64,000 bases of DNA from assembly GCF_003261575.2 (NCBI RefSeq), contig NZ_CP036175.1, positions 1,364,001-1,428,000 of the forward strand. The letters are read 5' to 3'. The number at the start of each line of letters is the position of its first letter. Position 1 is the stretch's first letter. The notes beneath the pieces are model-generated. The model was not told the DNA's origin, did no database searches, and saw only the letters and a list, made by a program, of their open reading frames with translations. Positions 1 through 12,498 of the stretch are shown here, piece by piece. The translations under genes were made by a program, and so were the position numbers. This stretch comes from Klebsiella huaxiensis (GTDB lineage: Bacteria; Pseudomonadota; Gammaproteobacteria; Enterobacterales; Enterobacteriaceae).

Positions 1-1091
1 GAGGCGCCGAAGTCCATACCCGGTTCGAATGTCCACGCGCGCCAGTAGAAGCAGACCGCATACATAATAAAGCTGAAGGTGACCAGCCGGCGCATATCAA
101 GCTTATGCGCGAAGCGGCCGATAATCGGCGACAGGATCACCGGGATCACCCCAACCGGCGCTGAGGCCAGGCCGGCCCAGGTCGCGGTATAGCCGTAGAC
201 CTCCTGTAATAGCTGCGGCAACAGCACGATAGCGCCAAAGTAAAGCATATAGGCGAGGCTGATACACAGGCAGCCGATAGTGAAGTTTCGCGACTTAAAC
301 AGCGACAAGTCGACTATCGGGTTGTCGTCTGTCAGCTCCCAGACAATCAGGAAGCTTATCGCCACCACCGCGACGATCGTCAGGATGATTATCTCATTAG
401 AGGCGAACCAGTCGAGCTCTTTACCCCGGTCGAGCATCACCTGCAGACTGCCGATACCGATAATCAGCAGCGCCAGACCCACGCCGTCAATTCGCCGCTG
501 CTCGGTGCGGGTTTCTCGGTTACGCAGGGTTTGCAGCGTCATCACTACCACGGCGATACCAATCGGGACGTTGATAAAGAAGATCCAGCCCCAGTGATAG
601 TTATCGCTAATATAGCCGCCAAGAATCGGGCCGCAAATCGGCGCGACGATCACCGTCATTGACCACAGCGCCAGCGCAATAGAGCGTTTAGCGGGTGGAT
701 AGTTGCTGAGCAGCAGACTTTGCGACAGCGGGATCAGCGGACCGGCGACGATCCCCTGAATCACGCGGAAGAAAATCAGCATCGTCAGGCTGTTTGACAT
801 GCCGCAGGCCCAGGAGGCGATAGCGAACGCCACCGTCGACCAGAGGAACAGCTTCACTTCGCCAACGCGCTTTGCCAGCCAGCCGGTTATCGGAATGGAG
901 ATAGCGTTCGCTACCCCAAACGAGGTGATAACCCAGGTTCCCTGGCTCAATGATGAACCAAGGTTACCGGCGATGGTGGGGATGGCCACGTTGGCGATAG
1001 TGGAGTCCAGCACCTGCATGAAGGTCGCGAGCGACAGCGCAATGGTCATAATGACCAGCTGCACGCCTTCCAGCGGTTTTTGCTGTTGCAT
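1..1091 (-). CDS. emrB: Multidrug efflux MFS permease EmrB (partial, C-terminus outside window)
   Basis: Inner-membrane drug/H+ antiporter of the DHA2 (14-helix) MFS family. With EmrA and TolC it exports hydrophobic compounds and uncouplers. The ATG at 1091 gives an N-terminus beginning MQQQKPLEG, then the family motif with LDSTIANVA in the first helix. About 363 codons are present and the 3' part lies beyond the left edge. It starts 16 bases after the emrA stop, as in the E. coli emrRAB operon. No frameshift is seen in the part present. Confidence 0.95.
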   Translation of the reverse strand, partial: MQQQKPLEGVQLVIMTIALSLATFMQVLDSTIANVAIPTIAGNLGSSLSQGTWVITSFGVANAISIPITGWLAKRVGEVKLFLWSTVAFAIASWACGMSNSLTMLIFFRVIQGIVAGPLIPLSQSLLLSNYPPAKRSIALALWSMTVIVAPICGPILGGYISDNYHWGWIFFINVPIGIAVVVMTLQTLRNRETRTEQRRIDGVGLALLIIGIGSLQVMLDRGKELDWFASNEIIILTIVAVVAISFLIVWELTDDNPIVDLSLFKSRNFTIGCLCISLAYMLYFGAIVLLPQLLQEVYGYTATWAGLASAPVGVIPVILSPIIGRFAHKLDMRRLVTFSFIMYAVCFYWRAWTFEPGMDFGA

Positions 1092-1106
1092 TACGCTCAC
1101 CCCGAA

Positions 1107-2279
1107 TTATCCGGCGTTAGCCTGGATGATACCGTCGATCAGTTTATTGACCGGCTCAAGGCCGATTTCGCGGGCGTTGCTTTCATAGACCGGAGAGCTA
1201 CGGACTTGGCTTGCCAGCATTTCGCCGCCGCGGTCAGTGGTATTCACCTCAACCAACGTTGAAAGGCCGATGCGCAGCGGGTGCTCCGCCAGCTGTTTTT
1301 CATCCAGCTCAATACGGACCGGCAGACGCTGAACCACTTTGATCCAGTTACCGGTGGCGTTCTGCGCAGGCAGCAGCGAGAAGGCGCTACCGGTGCCCAT
1401 ATCGAGGCCGACGACTTTACCGGTGTATTTCACATCATCGCCGTAAATATCGCTGATGACGGTCGCCGGTTGACCGATGCGCATATGCGCCAGCTGAGTC
1501 TCTTTAAAGTTGGCGTCAATCCACAGATTGGTGGCCGGAACCACGGCCATCAGCGGAGTGGTCGTGCTGATTTGCGCGCCAGGCTGTACGGAACGGCGAG
1601 AAACGTAGCCGCTAATCGGGCTGACGATTTTCGTCCGCTGCAGGGCCAGCCAGGCGTTACGGACTTCGGTCGCCGCTTGCAGCACCGCAGGCTGTTGTTC
1701 CAGCTTCGTTCCCAGAACGATCGCCTGGTTCGCGTTGTATTGCTGAATAGCCACGTCCAGTTCAGCCTGCGCGCTGGCAACCGTGTCGCGAGCGTGCTGC
1801 AGCTCTTCACGGCCAATCAGGTTGGCGGCCCCTAGCGGAATTCGGCGGTTGAGGTCGGTTTGCGCCTGGGAAAGGGCGGTTTTTTTGACGTCGATACTGG
1901 CCTGCAGTTGTTTGCTGTTGATCATCTGCTGGCGAGTTTGGCGTACGCTGGAGGCGAGCTGGGTTTGTGCTTTTTCAAACGCCTGCTGAGCATCGGTCTG
2001 GTCGAGGGTGACCAGCGGATCGCCTTTTTGCACGTAGTCGGTGTTGTCAGCCCAGACTTTCGTCACGCTGCCGGACACCTGAGCCATAATTTGTACCTGG
2101 TTCCCTGCCACGTATGCGTCGTCCGTCTCTTCGAAGTGACGCAGTACCAAAAACCAATAAATCCCGTATGCCACGGCAACAATAATAAAGAGCAAGGTCA
2201 GCAGCAGAAGGGCGCCTTTACGCTTACCTTTCTTGCTGCCCGGTTGCTGCGGGGTTTGGCTCTCCGCATTTGCGCTCAT
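1107..2279 (-). CDS. emrA: EmrA periplasmic membrane fusion protein
   Basis: Periplasmic adaptor linking EmrB to TolC. It is 390 residues, the E. coli length. There is one N-terminal membrane helix (about residues 25-45), then a biotinyl-lipoyl-like segment (FEETDDAYVAGNQVQ), a long coiled-coil hairpin (about 95-205) and a beta-barrel with the conserved GSAFSLLPAQNATGNW stretch. I chose ATG 2279 (MSANAES) because GGAG lies just upstream. The in-frame GTG at 2291 would bury that ribosome binding site. It follows mprA after a hairpin-containing spacer of about 130 bases and precedes emrB. Confidence 0.96.
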   Translation of the reverse strand: MSANAESQTPQQPGSKKGKRKGALLLLTLLFIIVAVAYGIYWFLVLRHFEETDDAYVAGNQVQIMAQVSGSVTKVWADNTDYVQKGDPLVTLDQTDAQQAFEKAQTQLASSVRQTRQQMINSKQLQASIDVKKTALSQAQTDLNRRIPLGAANLIGREELQHARDTVASAQAELDVAIQQYNANQAIVLGTKLEQQPAVLQAATEVRNAWLALQRTKIVSPISGYVSRRSVQPGAQISTTTPLMAVVPATNLWIDANFKETQLAHMRIGQPATVISDIYGDDVKYTGKVVGLDMGTGSAFSLLPAQNATGNWIKVVQRLPVRIELDEKQLAEHPLRIGLSTLVEVNTTDRGGEMLASQVRSSPVYESNAREIGLEPVNKLIDGIIQANAG

Positions 2280-2336
2280 GTTATTCTCCACGATCTTATT
2301 ATTTCACATCGGCTGAGCCGACCTGTTTATCAGAAA

Positions 2337-2359
2337 GGCCAGCAGAAGATCTGCTGGCC
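2337..2359 (-). promoter_or_regulatory. Hairpin between mprA and emrA
   Basis: A perfect 10-bp inverted repeat (GGCCAGCAGA / TCTGCTGGCC) with a 3-base loop lies between the mprA stop and the emrA start. On the minus strand it is followed by TTTCTG rather than a long U-tract. It could be an attenuator, a partial terminator or an mRNA-stabilising element that sets the repressor-to-pump ratio. The structure is seen directly; the role is inferred. Confidence 0.6.
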
Positions 2360-2411
2360 TGTCCGTTTTCCTTGTCAATCCAGAAAAATTGTTGAGCGGT
2401 TGATTCCACGC

Positions 2412-2942
2412 TTAGCGCAGAGACTCCGCAAGCACGCCATCCTCTTCCATTTGGTCAAGGCGACCAAGCAGCTTACGGGTGATGTGCTCGAGCTGATCTT
2501 TTTCACTGGTGCTTAAAGAAGACCAGAGCTGATGCAGGCAGTTGTGCTGCGGCGGTAACACTTCGCGCAGAAACTGATGACCTTTGTCGGTAAGTTGTAA
2601 ATGCAGGCAGCGACGATCGTTATCGCTTTCGCGGCGCTCAATCCAGCCGCGCTTTTCCAGTTCATCGGCAATGCGCGTAGCGTTGGTACGTGAAGAGCCC
2701 AGCGCACAGCTCAATTCAGAAGGCTGAATGCTGTGGTTTTCCTGAGACTCAAGCGTGATCAGCGCCATAAATAATGTCTCGTTAATCCCTTGCGCTTTCA
2801 GCATCTTGTTACGGTTTTCCAGCAGTTTCCCTTGCATATGCATGCAAAGACGAGTGAGCAGAATTTCCTGAAAAGGGAAGTCTTCGTGACGGCTGGCGCG
2901 GAACTTGAGCATTTGCTCAATGGGAGTAAACGAACTATCCAT
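2412..2942 (-). CDS. mprA: MarR-family repressor MprA (EmrR)
   Basis: Winged-helix MarR-family repressor of the emrRAB operon, released by uncouplers and salicylate-type ligands. It is 176 residues, the E. coli length. The HTH region contains [23 protein letters not shown] (about 72-95) and the wing has [16 protein letters not shown]. First gene of a minus-strand operon with emrA and emrB. The start ATG at 2942 gives the conserved [15 protein letters not shown]. Nothing unusual is seen. Confidence 0.96.
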   Translation of the reverse strand: MDSSFTPIEQMLKFRASRHEDFPFQEILLTRLCMHMQGKLLENRNKMLKAQGINETLFMALITLESQENHSIQPSELSCALGSSRTNATRIADELEKRGWIERRESDNDRRCLHLQLTDKGHQFLREVLPPQHNCLHQLWSSLSTSEKDQLEHITRKLLGRLDQMEEDGVLAESLR

Positions 2943-3033
2943 TTTGGTTATGACCTCATTAATTACAGCCGATATAATAACTATTGTGACAAATAAATCA
3001 AATGAATTATTGATTGATATTGATACTTTAAGC

Positions 3034-3369
3034 TTATAGCCATGTGCCGATTTTCCACACTACGCCATAGGTTAATGCGCTTAAAAGCGTAGGAATAATA
3101 ATGCTGCGCGTTTTCCAGAAGACCAGACCCAGCACCGCGAAGCCAGCCAGTGTCGGCAGAAAACGGCGGGCATCGTGGAGAATTTCCGGCACGCTGGAGA
3201 CAACCAGCAGCGCGCAGATAGAGGCGATGCCGATGGTATCGAGCAGGACGCTGACCGGACCACGACGAGTGGGACGAGAGTTCCCGGTACGCAGGCGCAA
3301 CGGCAGATAGCGGAACAGATAATTTACGCAACCGACCACGACTCCGATAATAAGGACATCACTGTTCAT
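3034..3369 (-). CDS. ygaH: YgaH, AzlD-like subunit of the L-valine exporter
   Basis: Small integral membrane protein (111 residues, about four hydrophobic helices) that pairs with YgaZ as a branched-chain amino acid (L-valine) exporter. It overlaps the ygaZ end by 11 bases, so the two are translationally coupled. The N-terminus [21 protein letters not shown] is typical of the family. The function is established for the E. coli pair; here it rests on position and family. Confidence 0.92.
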   Translation of the reverse strand: MNSDVLIIGVVVGCVNYLFRYLPLRLRTGNSRPTRRGPVSVLLDTIGIASICALLVVSSVPEILHDARRFLPTLAGFAVLGLVFWKTRSIIIPTLLSALTYGVVWKIGTWL

Positions 3370-4105
3370 CTGGCATCCCCTGAATACTGGCCTGTACCAG
3401 AGCGGTCAGACAGCCGCAGACAATTCCGGCAAGGATCGCGGCAGGAATAGAAAAGAGGATAATCCCCCCAAGCGCGCCCGCCAGCGCGGCGGTAACGCTG
3501 AGTGATTGTTTGCGCTGGAACGATGCCAGTAGGAAACTCATAAACAACGCCGGAAGCATAAAGCTAAGCGCAGCCTCTACTGCCGGAAAACCGGTCAACA
3601 GACCGCTGCCTGAGTAAGCGCCTACCAATGTGCCGAAGACCCACGAAGCCCAGGACATAAAAGCGATACCGATCATCCAGTTCTCGCTCCAGCGGCGGTT
3701 ATCGCGTACCAGTTTAGCGGTGGCGGCGGCAAAAACTTCGTCGGTCAGGCCGAACGCCCAGACGGCGGTTTTTTTCTTGCTCAGCAAGCGCTGAATGCGG
3801 CTGCGCAGGGAAGGGCCGTACAGCACGTGGCGAACGTCCATTGCCATGACGGTAAGCGCCGCCACCCACAGCGAGCTGCCAGCGGCCAGCATCGCGGTGA
3901 TCACGAACTGGCTGGCACCCGCGTAAATAATGCATGAGAAGAACAGGCTTTCCAGCGGCGTAAAACCAAGTTTGGTGGCATTCAGGCCAAAGGCGAAGGC
4001 GACGGGAATATAGCTAATGACAATGGGTAGGCTGTCTTTGATGCCTTCAGCCAGCGTGGCTTCGTCAGCAGCAGGAGTGTGCGTCAATGCGCCAGGGTTT
4101 TCCAT
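3359..4105 (-). CDS. ygaZ: YgaZ, AzlC-like subunit of the L-valine exporter
   Basis: AzlC-family inner-membrane protein of 248 residues with several predicted helices. It carries the family hallmark [19 protein letters not shown] near the N-terminus, followed by [14 protein letters not shown]. It forms the YgaZH exporter with the downstream, overlapping YgaH. It lies between proX and mprA as in E. coli, without the ygaX/ygaY remnants. The start ATG at 4105 has an A-rich leader and only a weak ribosome binding site. Confidence 0.93.
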   Translation of the reverse strand: MENPGALTHTPAADEATLAEGIKDSLPIVISYIPVAFAFGLNATKLGFTPLESLFFSCIIYAGASQFVITAMLAAGSSLWVAALTVMAMDVRHVLYGPSLRSRIQRLLSKKKTAVWAFGLTDEVFAAATAKLVRDNRRWSENWMIGIAFMSWASWVFGTLVGAYSGSGLLTGFPAVEAALSFMLPALFMSFLLASFQRKQSLSVTAALAGALGGIILFSIPAAILAGIVCGCLTALVQASIQGMPDEQ

Positions 4106-4279
4106 AGGGATTACTTATTAATAACGCACGTGAAAATCACATGATTGCATAGGTGGATTAACCTTAGCAGAGAGCGGCGTAGCTTAACAGTATCTAGCAG
4201 GCTGATGGCTAAAGTTATGCAATTTATTTGCATATCAATCCATCATTTAGAACAAGAAGTGTCGTGTTGTGCAGGATGC

Positions 4280-4376
4280 AGCTTTCCCCGGGGGCGGCGC
4301 AGAGCGCCTTGCCCGGGCTACGAGTCGTGCGGTTTTGTAGCCCGGACAGATGCACAGCATCGCCTCCGGGGAATAC
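4280..4376. repeat. REP/BIME-like repeat between ygaZ and proX
   Basis: Palindromic GC-rich sequence with TTGCCCGGGCTAC facing TGTAGCCCGGAC, plus a second pair of GC-rich arms ending CCTCCGGGG. This is the style of enterobacterial REP elements. It lies just past the proX stop, where it could protect the 3' end of the proU transcript. The boundaries are approximate. Confidence 0.6.
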
Positions 4377-4390
4377 CCTAAAGAGGGGGA

Positions 4391-5386
4391 TTATTTCTGC
4401 GCGGCCAGCGCTTCATTCACCCAGCCGTCAAACTGCTGCTGGTGGGCTTTGATCCAGCCATCGACGTGGCCCTGAATATCCGCTTCTGAACCGTGACCGG
4501 CATGCATCATCGCATTCTCGGCGTTGATGTCGGCAATTGGCAGCTTCATGATGCTAAACAGCTTCGCCGCCGCCGGGTTTTTCTCAGCCCAGACTTTGTT
4601 TGCCACGATGTGCATGGTGTTAACCGGGAAGCCGTAGTTCATACCGTTCGGCAGCTTGGTGTCGATATCCTTCTGCTCGCCCGGTAGGGAGGAGAACGGT
4701 ACCTGTAACCAGACGACATCTTTACCCGGTTTCAGCACGTCGCTGACCCAGTAAGGCGTCCAGGTGTAATAAAGCACCGGTTTGCCTTCTTTATAACGCG
4801 CAATAGTATCGGCCATCATCGCGGCGTAATTGCCCTGGTTATGCACGACCGTGTTGCTCAGACCGTAAGCATCAATCTGGTGATTAATGACCGCTTCGCA
4901 GCCCCAGCCCGGCGTACAGCCAGTCATATCGGCTTTGCCATCGCCGTTGGTATCAAACAGTTTGGCGATTTTCGGATCTTTTAGCTGATCGATCGATTTA
5001 ATGTGGTACTGCTCGGCGGTTTTCTTATCGATCAGGTAGCCCTGAGCGGCACCGGTAACGAAAACGCCTTCACGGTAGAATTTCTTATCACCACCGGCGG
5101 CGGCGTACATATCATCATGCAGCGGCTTCCAGTTGGTGGCGATGTAGGTGGTATCACCTGCGGCGATAGAGGTGTAGGCGACGTTATAGTCGACTTCACT
5201 GGGTTTCTCGACGGTATAGCCTAGCTTTTCCAGCGCGCGACTGACCAGCAGGGTCTGGAAGGTTTCTTCAGAAATAGTGCTCTGCGCCGGTTTCACGGTA
5301 ATGCCTTTACCTGGCAGGTCCGCGGCGAAGGCGGTGGTGGAAATGAGGGCGGTAAACGCTGTGGCAAGAATCGCTGTATGTCGCAT
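4391..5386 (-). CDS. proX: Glycine betaine/proline betaine periplasmic binding protein ProX
   Basis: Substrate-binding component of the ProU osmoprotectant ABC importer. It is 331 residues, with a signal peptide ending around AFA-A at residue 21-22. The mature protein carries the family segments [12 protein letters not shown] and [11 protein letters not shown] and several tryptophans of the type that form the betaine cage. It is the last gene of proVWX. A strong C/G-rich hairpin separates it from proW. Confidence 0.96.
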   Translation of the reverse strand: MRHTAILATAFTALISTTAFAADLPGKGITVKPAQSTISEETFQTLLVSRALEKLGYTVEKPSEVDYNVAYTSIAAGDTTYIATNWKPLHDDMYAAAGGDKKFYREGVFVTGAAQGYLIDKKTAEQYHIKSIDQLKDPKIAKLFDTNGDGKADMTGCTPGWGCEAVINHQIDAYGLSNTVVHNQGNYAAMMADTIARYKEGKPVLYYTWTPYWVSDVLKPGKDVVWLQVPFSSLPGEQKDIDTKLPNGMNYGFPVNTMHIVANKVWAEKNPAAAKLFSIMKLPIADINAENAMMHAGHGSEADIQGHVDGWIKAHQQQFDGWVNEALAAQK

Positions 5387-5418
5387 CGTTGTTCCTTTTA
5401 TTAATCAGAAGGGAAGTC

Positions 5419-5443
5419 CATCCCCCCGACTGCCGGGGGGATG
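5419..5443 (-). promoter_or_regulatory. proW-proX intercistronic hairpin
   Basis: CATCCCCCC and GGGGGGATG form a perfect 9-bp stem around a short loop in the 62-base gap between proW and proX. A stem here could stabilise upstream mRNA or limit readthrough into proX. No U-tract follows on the minus strand, so it is not an ordinary terminator. Confidence 0.55.
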
Positions 5444-5448
5444 TGCTC

Positions 5449-6513
5449 TTATTTACAGAAAGGGCGAGTGATAAGCCCCAGTGGGCCGGTTGCATACCAG
5501 CGGCGGTTGCCGCGACTGCGCGAGTCACGTCCTACGGCCTGAGTCAGGCGGTCGAGAATGATGGCGAGGATAACAATGCCGACGCCACCAACGGTCGCCA
5601 GACCCATATCCAGGCGACCAATGCCGCGCAGTACCATTTGGCCAAGGCCGCCAACGGCGATCATCGAGGCAATAACCACCATTGACAGCGCCAGCATCAG
5701 CGTCTGGTTAACCCCGGCCATAATGGTCGGCATCGCCAGAGGTAGCTGAACCTTAAACAGCAACTGACTCGGGCTGGCGCCGAAGGAGCGTGAAGCCTCA
5801 ATCAGATCCGCAGGTACCTGGTTAATCCCCAGAATCGTCAGACGAACAATCGGCGGCAGGGCGAAGATAATGGTCACCACCACGCCCGGAACGTTACCGA
5901 TACCGAACAGCATCACGATCGGCACCAGATAGACAAATGCCGGAGTGGTTTGCATCGCATCGAGCAGCGGGCGAATAATTTTTGCCGCCCGCGGGCTACG
6001 CGCCAGCCAGATCCCCAGAGGCAGGCCGATCAGCATACAAAACAGCAGCGCGGTCAGCACCAGCGCCAGGGTTACCATCGCCTGCGACCAGGCGCCGATG
6101 GCCCCGATAGCAATAAGCGAAATCAGCGTTGCGGCACCCATACCGACGCTGGAGATCTGCCAGGCAATCAGCGAGAAAATAATAATCGCCACCGGTGCAG
6201 GCATCCCCAGCAAGAGCTGCTGAAACGCGCTCAGGATGTAATCCACCGGTACGCGGATCCCCTGAAATACTGGGCGAAAGTGCATCACTATCCAGTCAAT
6301 GGCTTGGGTGACCCAGCTATCAAGCGGAATAAGCGTTTTATGGAACGGGTCCATAATGTTGAAGTGCTCTGGCTGGGGCGCGGGTGCGCTGCTCAGCCAG
6401 TCGGCACCGCCGCCATCGGACGGTGCGGGCGTGGATGTGCCCCAGGCATCAGCGGATTGCGACGCGCTATCCGCCGCCGGTGCGGTGTCCCACGGGTTAG
6501 ATTGATCAGCCAT
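5449..6513 (-). CDS. proW: ProU ABC transporter permease ProW
   Basis: Inner-membrane permease of the glycine betaine/proline importer, 354 residues. The long polar N-terminus (about 100 residues, rich in P, A and S) precedes the helices, as in E. coli ProW. The permease core contains the [22 protein letters not shown] coupling segment that contacts ProV. The start overlaps the proV stop by 8 bases, indicating translational coupling. Confidence 0.96.
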   Translation of the reverse strand: MADQSNPWDTAPAADSASQSADAWGTSTPAPSDGGGADWLSSAPAPQPEHFNIMDPFHKTLIPLDSWVTQAIDWIVMHFRPVFQGIRVPVDYILSAFQQLLLGMPAPVAIIIFSLIAWQISSVGMGAATLISLIAIGAIGAWSQAMVTLALVLTALLFCMLIGLPLGIWLARSPRAAKIIRPLLDAMQTTPAFVYLVPIVMLFGIGNVPGVVVTIIFALPPIVRLTILGINQVPADLIEASRSFGASPSQLLFKVQLPLAMPTIMAGVNQTLMLALSMVVIASMIAVGGLGQMVLRGIGRLDMGLATVGGVGIVILAIILDRLTQAVGRDSRSRGNRRWYATGPLGLITRPFCK

Positions 6514-7708
6514 TGTTTACCCCCTCGCGATCTAAAGCCTGTAGCAGCATACGTTTGGAAATGATGCCGATGTACTGGTGCCCTTCATCGACAACCGGCA
6601 CCGCGCACGGTGCGTGGCCGACGTGAGAAAGCAGTTCGCTGAGCGGCGTTTGCGCATCTACCGCGAGCGGGGAGTCAATTAACGCCGCATCGATTCCCTG
6701 GCCTTCGCTCAGCGCGACCTTCAGTGAATCAATGGAGACAATGCCAACAAACTTATTTCCGCGTTCAATGACGTAGCCATATTCGCGGTCTTCATCCTGT
6801 AATAATTTCAGCGCAGAACGCGGGCCGAATCCTGGCGTTTTACGAATCAAACCAACCGGGCTACGGCGGGCAATATCTTTAGCGCTGAAGACCTGGCTAA
6901 TATCGACGCCGCGGAAGAAGGTGCGGACATAATCATTGGCCGGGTTATTCAGTATTTCATCTGGTGTGCCGACCTGGACCACTTCGCCGTTTTGCATAAT
7001 GGCAATGCGATCGCCAATGCGCATTGCTTCATCGAGATCGTGGGAAATAAATACCACGGTGCGCTGATGCTTTGCCTGTAATTTAGTTAGCTCATCCTGC
7101 ATTTCGGTGCGAATTAAGGGATCGAGTGCTGAGAAGGCCTCATCCATTAACAGGATATCGGGGTTAATGGCCAGCGCGCGGGCCAGACCAACGCGCTGAC
7201 GCATCCCGCCGGAGAGTTCATCCGGGTAAGAGTGAGCATAGTTTTCCAGGCCCACCTGACGCAGCGCATCCAGCGCTTTCTCCTGGCGTTCTTGAGGCGA
7301 AACACCTGCCAGTTCCATGCCGAAAGCGGCGTTGTCGAGCACGGTCATATGCGGCATCAGCGCAAATGATTGAAATACCATTGCAATCTTTTTTCTGCGC
7401 ACCTCGCGGAGCTCGGCCTCTGAGATTTTGGCGATATCGACGCCATCAATCAGCACCTGTCCACGGGTGGGTTCAATCAGGCGATTGAGAAGGCGAACCA
7501 TGGTAGATTTCCCCGAGCCGGAGAGCCCCATGATGACGAATATCTCGCCTTCTTCAATGGTCAGACTGGCGTCTTTTACGCCAAGCGAAAGTCCCGTTTT
7601 TTCCAGTATTTGCTCTTTCGATAATCCTTTTTCGATATATTTGAAAGCCCGCTGTGGGTGCTCGCCAAATATTTTATAGAGATTCTTGATTTCTAATTTA
7701 ATTGCCAT
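6506..7708 (-). CDS. proV: ProU ABC transporter ATPase ProV
   Basis: ATP-binding subunit of ProU, 400 residues from ATG 7708 ([18 protein letters not shown]). That start matches the E. coli protein; an upstream in-frame extension to 7804 would run through the promoter. Walker A is GLSGSGKST, the signature is [14 protein letters not shown] and Walker B is [13 protein letters not shown]. Two C-terminal CBS domains (about residues 280-400) are the known ionic-strength sensor of this family. First gene of the osmotically induced operon. Confidence 0.97.
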   Translation of the reverse strand: MAIKLEIKNLYKIFGEHPQRAFKYIEKGLSKEQILEKTGLSLGVKDASLTIEEGEIFVIMGLSGSGKSTMVRLLNRLIEPTRGQVLIDGVDIAKISEAELREVRRKKIAMVFQSFALMPHMTVLDNAAFGMELAGVSPQERQEKALDALRQVGLENYAHSYPDELSGGMRQRVGLARALAINPDILLMDEAFSALDPLIRTEMQDELTKLQAKHQRTVVFISHDLDEAMRIGDRIAIMQNGEVVQVGTPDEILNNPANDYVRTFFRGVDISQVFSAKDIARRSPVGLIRKTPGFGPRSALKLLQDEDREYGYVIERGNKFVGIVSIDSLKVALSEGQGIDAALIDSPLAVDAQTPLSELLSHVGHAPCAVPVVDEGHQYIGIISKRMLLQALDREGVNNG

Positions 7709-7776
7709 GCAATAGAAAGTTTCCTGTAATTTATTTATATCGATATAGTACCTGGTGGAGATAATTGCTTTTTTAC

Positions 7777-7804
7777 ACCCTAACATACTGAGAATCTGAG
7801 ACAA
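7777..7804 (-). promoter_or_regulatory. proU P2 sigma-70 promoter
   Basis: On the minus strand there is TTGTCT, a 16-base spacer and TAGGGT, with the spacer reading CAGATTCTCAGTATGT. This is very close to the E. coli proU P2 promoter as I remember it (TTGCCT...TAGGGT). It lies about 70 bases upstream of proV. In E. coli this promoter is silenced by H-NS at low osmolarity. Confidence 0.85.
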
Positions 7805-8012
7805 CCCTTTATGTTGATTTACGGCGGAAATTCAAACGAAAGAATGCCAGCGCATCCCCCGTGATATAAGGGCTGAGCGTGAATTACTGACAACTAATAT
7901 TTTTTGGTTATGTTGCGATAATTTCGCCTGAAATCGACAAGATTCTGTTGAATATGACGCGGTGATGAAGGAAAGATATTGAGTGAGATGAAAGTGAATA
8001 ATGTGAAATAAA

Positions 8013-8045
8013 TCACCAGGAAATATGTTGATATATTCCTGGTGA
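8013..8045 (-). terminator. nrdHIEF terminator
   Basis: TCACCAGGAA... pairs with ...TTCCTGGTGA in a stem of about 14 bp immediately after nrdF. On the minus strand it is followed by the T-rich run TTTATTTC. This fits intrinsic termination of the nrd operon before the proU promoter. Confidence 0.75.
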
Positions 8046-8053
8046 AAGTAAGG

Positions 8054-11143
<3,090 letters not shown>

Positions 11144-11171
<28 letters not shown>

Positions 11172-11554
11172 AATTCGCTTACTCCTTTACGCACGTTGTC
11201 GACGTCTTGTGGGGTGCCCATCAGCTCAAAACGGTAGAGATACGGTACGCCGCATTTTTGCTTGATAACGTCGCCAGCGCGGCCATAGGCGTCGCCGAAG
11301 TTACGGTTACCCGCGGCAATCACGCCACGAATCAACTGGCGATTATGCGGATCGTTAAGAAAACGGATCGCCTGTCGCGGAACCGCGCCCGCCGTGCCGC
11401 CGCCGCCATAGCTGGGGACGATGAGAATGTAGGGTTCGTCTACCTGGATGCGCTCCCGCTCGTTAAGCGGAATACGCACTGCGGGCAGTCCCAGACGCTG
11501 GACGAACCGATGCGTGTTTTCGGAACTGCTGGAAAAGTAGACGATCAGGCTCAT
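11144..11554 (-). CDS. nrdI: Flavodoxin-like NrdI
   Basis: FMN protein, 136 residues, that delivers superoxide or peroxide to NrdF for assembly of the Mn(III)2-tyrosyl radical. The FMN phosphate loop is [10 protein letters not shown] at residues 7-16, and the [13 protein letters not shown] and [10 protein letters not shown] loops are present. Its start overlaps the nrdH stop by 4 bases and its end overlaps nrdE. It is fully intact. Confidence 0.96.
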
Positions 11555-11796
11555 ACGCTGGCCGCTGAGGTTGTCGGGCGCAGGCGGTTAATCATGTCCG
11601 GGCGGAAGCCGGACCAGCGAGTTTCCCCGGCAATCACTACCGGCAGCTGGCGGAAGCCCTGCTCGCGCAGCATATCGACGGCTTCAGGATGGTGGTCGAT
11701 GTTGACCATGTCGAATTCAAACCCGCGGGTTTCCATAGCTCGTTTGGTGGCATGGCATTGCACGCAGTCGTTTTTAGTGTAAATAGTAATGCGCAT
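11551..11796 (-). CDS. nrdH: Glutaredoxin-like electron donor NrdH
   Basis: Small thioredoxin-fold hydrogen donor for NrdEF with the redox motif CVQC at residues 11-14. It is 81 residues from ATG 11796 ([10 protein letters not shown]), the E. coli length. An in-frame upstream start at 11811 would add five residues and is less likely. First gene of nrdHIEF, preceded by two NrdR boxes. Confidence 0.95.
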   Translation of the reverse strand: MRITIYTKNDCVQCHATKRAMETRGFEFDMVNIDHHPEAVDMLREQGFRQLPVVIAGETRWSGFRPDMINRLRPTTSAASV

Positions 11797-11870
11797 GATT
11801 CGTATTTCCATTTAAGATAACAGCACGACACAAAAAATGACGTCATGCGTTATGGGTTATCGTTGAGGGA

Positions 11871-11918
11871 AATACTAGATGTAGTTATTTAAAAGTTCAA
11901 CAACTCAATATATATGGT
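11871..11918 (-). promoter_or_regulatory. Tandem NrdR boxes upstream of nrdHIEF
   Basis: Two 16-bp near-palindromic boxes resemble the NrdR consensus: 11871-11886 (minus-strand AACTACATCTAGTATT) and 11903-11918 (ACCATATATATTGAGT). Their starts are 32 bases apart with 16 bases between them, the helical phasing known for NrdR sites. They lie 75-122 bases before nrdH. NrdR is the ATP/dATP-sensing repressor of reductase genes, so the operon is probably derepressed when dATP is low. Confidence 0.75.
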
Positions 11919-11937
11919 TTTTGCAAAAAGAAACCCC

Positions 11938-11969
11938 CACTGAAGGAATCCGCGGGGGGCAGGTTTTTT
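11938..11969 (-). terminator. Terminator after the AhpD-like gene
   Basis: On the minus strand CTGCCCCCCGCGG...CAGTGGGGG forms a C/G stem followed by TTTCTTTTT. It lies directly past the stop of the AhpD-like gene and before the nrdH promoter region. The loop is fairly long, so efficiency is uncertain. Confidence 0.5.
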
Positions 11970-11979
11970 TGTCGTGAAA

Positions 11980-12411
11980 TTACAGGCGCATGCTCACTGC
12001 AAGGCGGTTAAAGGCGTTCATCAGGCTGATGGCGAAAGTCAAATCGCTAATCTGTCGGGCGCTAAAATGCTCCAGCAGCGGCAGATAAACATCATCTTCA
12101 GCATGGCTTTCGGCGATATGGGTGACCGATTCAGCCCACGCCAGCGCCGCGCGCTCAGCATCGCTGAAATGAGCGCTGACTCGCCAGCCTGCCAGGGCGT
12201 CTAATTTGTTCTGCGCCACGCCGGACTTACGCAGCGCTTTGCTATGCATCTCCAGACAGAAGGCGCAGCCGTTTATTTGCGACACCCGCAAATAAATCAG
12301 CTCTATCAACGTGTTACCCAGCTCGCTTTTTTCCAGTGCAATGCTCGCCTGCACCAGTGCGTTATAGACTTCCGGGCTCAGTTCATTGTACGGCTGACGT
12401 AGTGTGGTCAT
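11980..12411 (-). CDS. Carboxymuconolactone decarboxylase/AhpD-like protein
   Basis: Small all-helical protein of 143 residues with the AhpD-type motif GCAFCLEMHSKALRKSG (CxxC plus downstream His, about residues 51-67). This motif marks CMD-family alkylhydroperoxidases. It probably acts as a peroxidase or thiol-dependent antioxidant; its substrate cannot be told from sequence. It is divergent from a MocR-type regulator 87 bases away that is the likely controller. The E. coli nrd neighbourhood lacks this pair, so it is a local insertion. Confidence 0.82.
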   Translation of the reverse strand: MTTLRQPYNELSPEVYNALVQASIALEKSELGNTLIELIYLRVSQINGCAFCLEMHSKALRKSGVAQNKLDALAGWRVSAHFSDAERAALAWAESVTHIAESHAEDDVYLPLLEHFSARQISDLTFAISLMNAFNRLAVSMRL

Positions 12412-12498
12412 TTTACTCTCCTCATTAAGACGTCAGCAAAATAGCACTATAATGGACTGCATAAGATAGCCATATTGTGATGAAAAAAGCAGACCATA

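Larger units (their letters stand above)
7709..8053 (-). promoter_or_regulatory. nrdF-proV intergenic region (osmoregulatory leader)
   Basis: About 345 AT-rich bases hold the proU P2 promoter, its leader and the nrdF terminator. In E. coli the matching region also holds the distal P1 promoter and part of the H-NS-binding regulatory element. I can place P2 but not P1 with confidence. No convincing small gene is visible. Confidence 0.6.

Noticed and set aside
1281..1835. 184-codon open frame on the plus strand
   Set aside because: It is a shadow of emrA, which is full length and well recognised.
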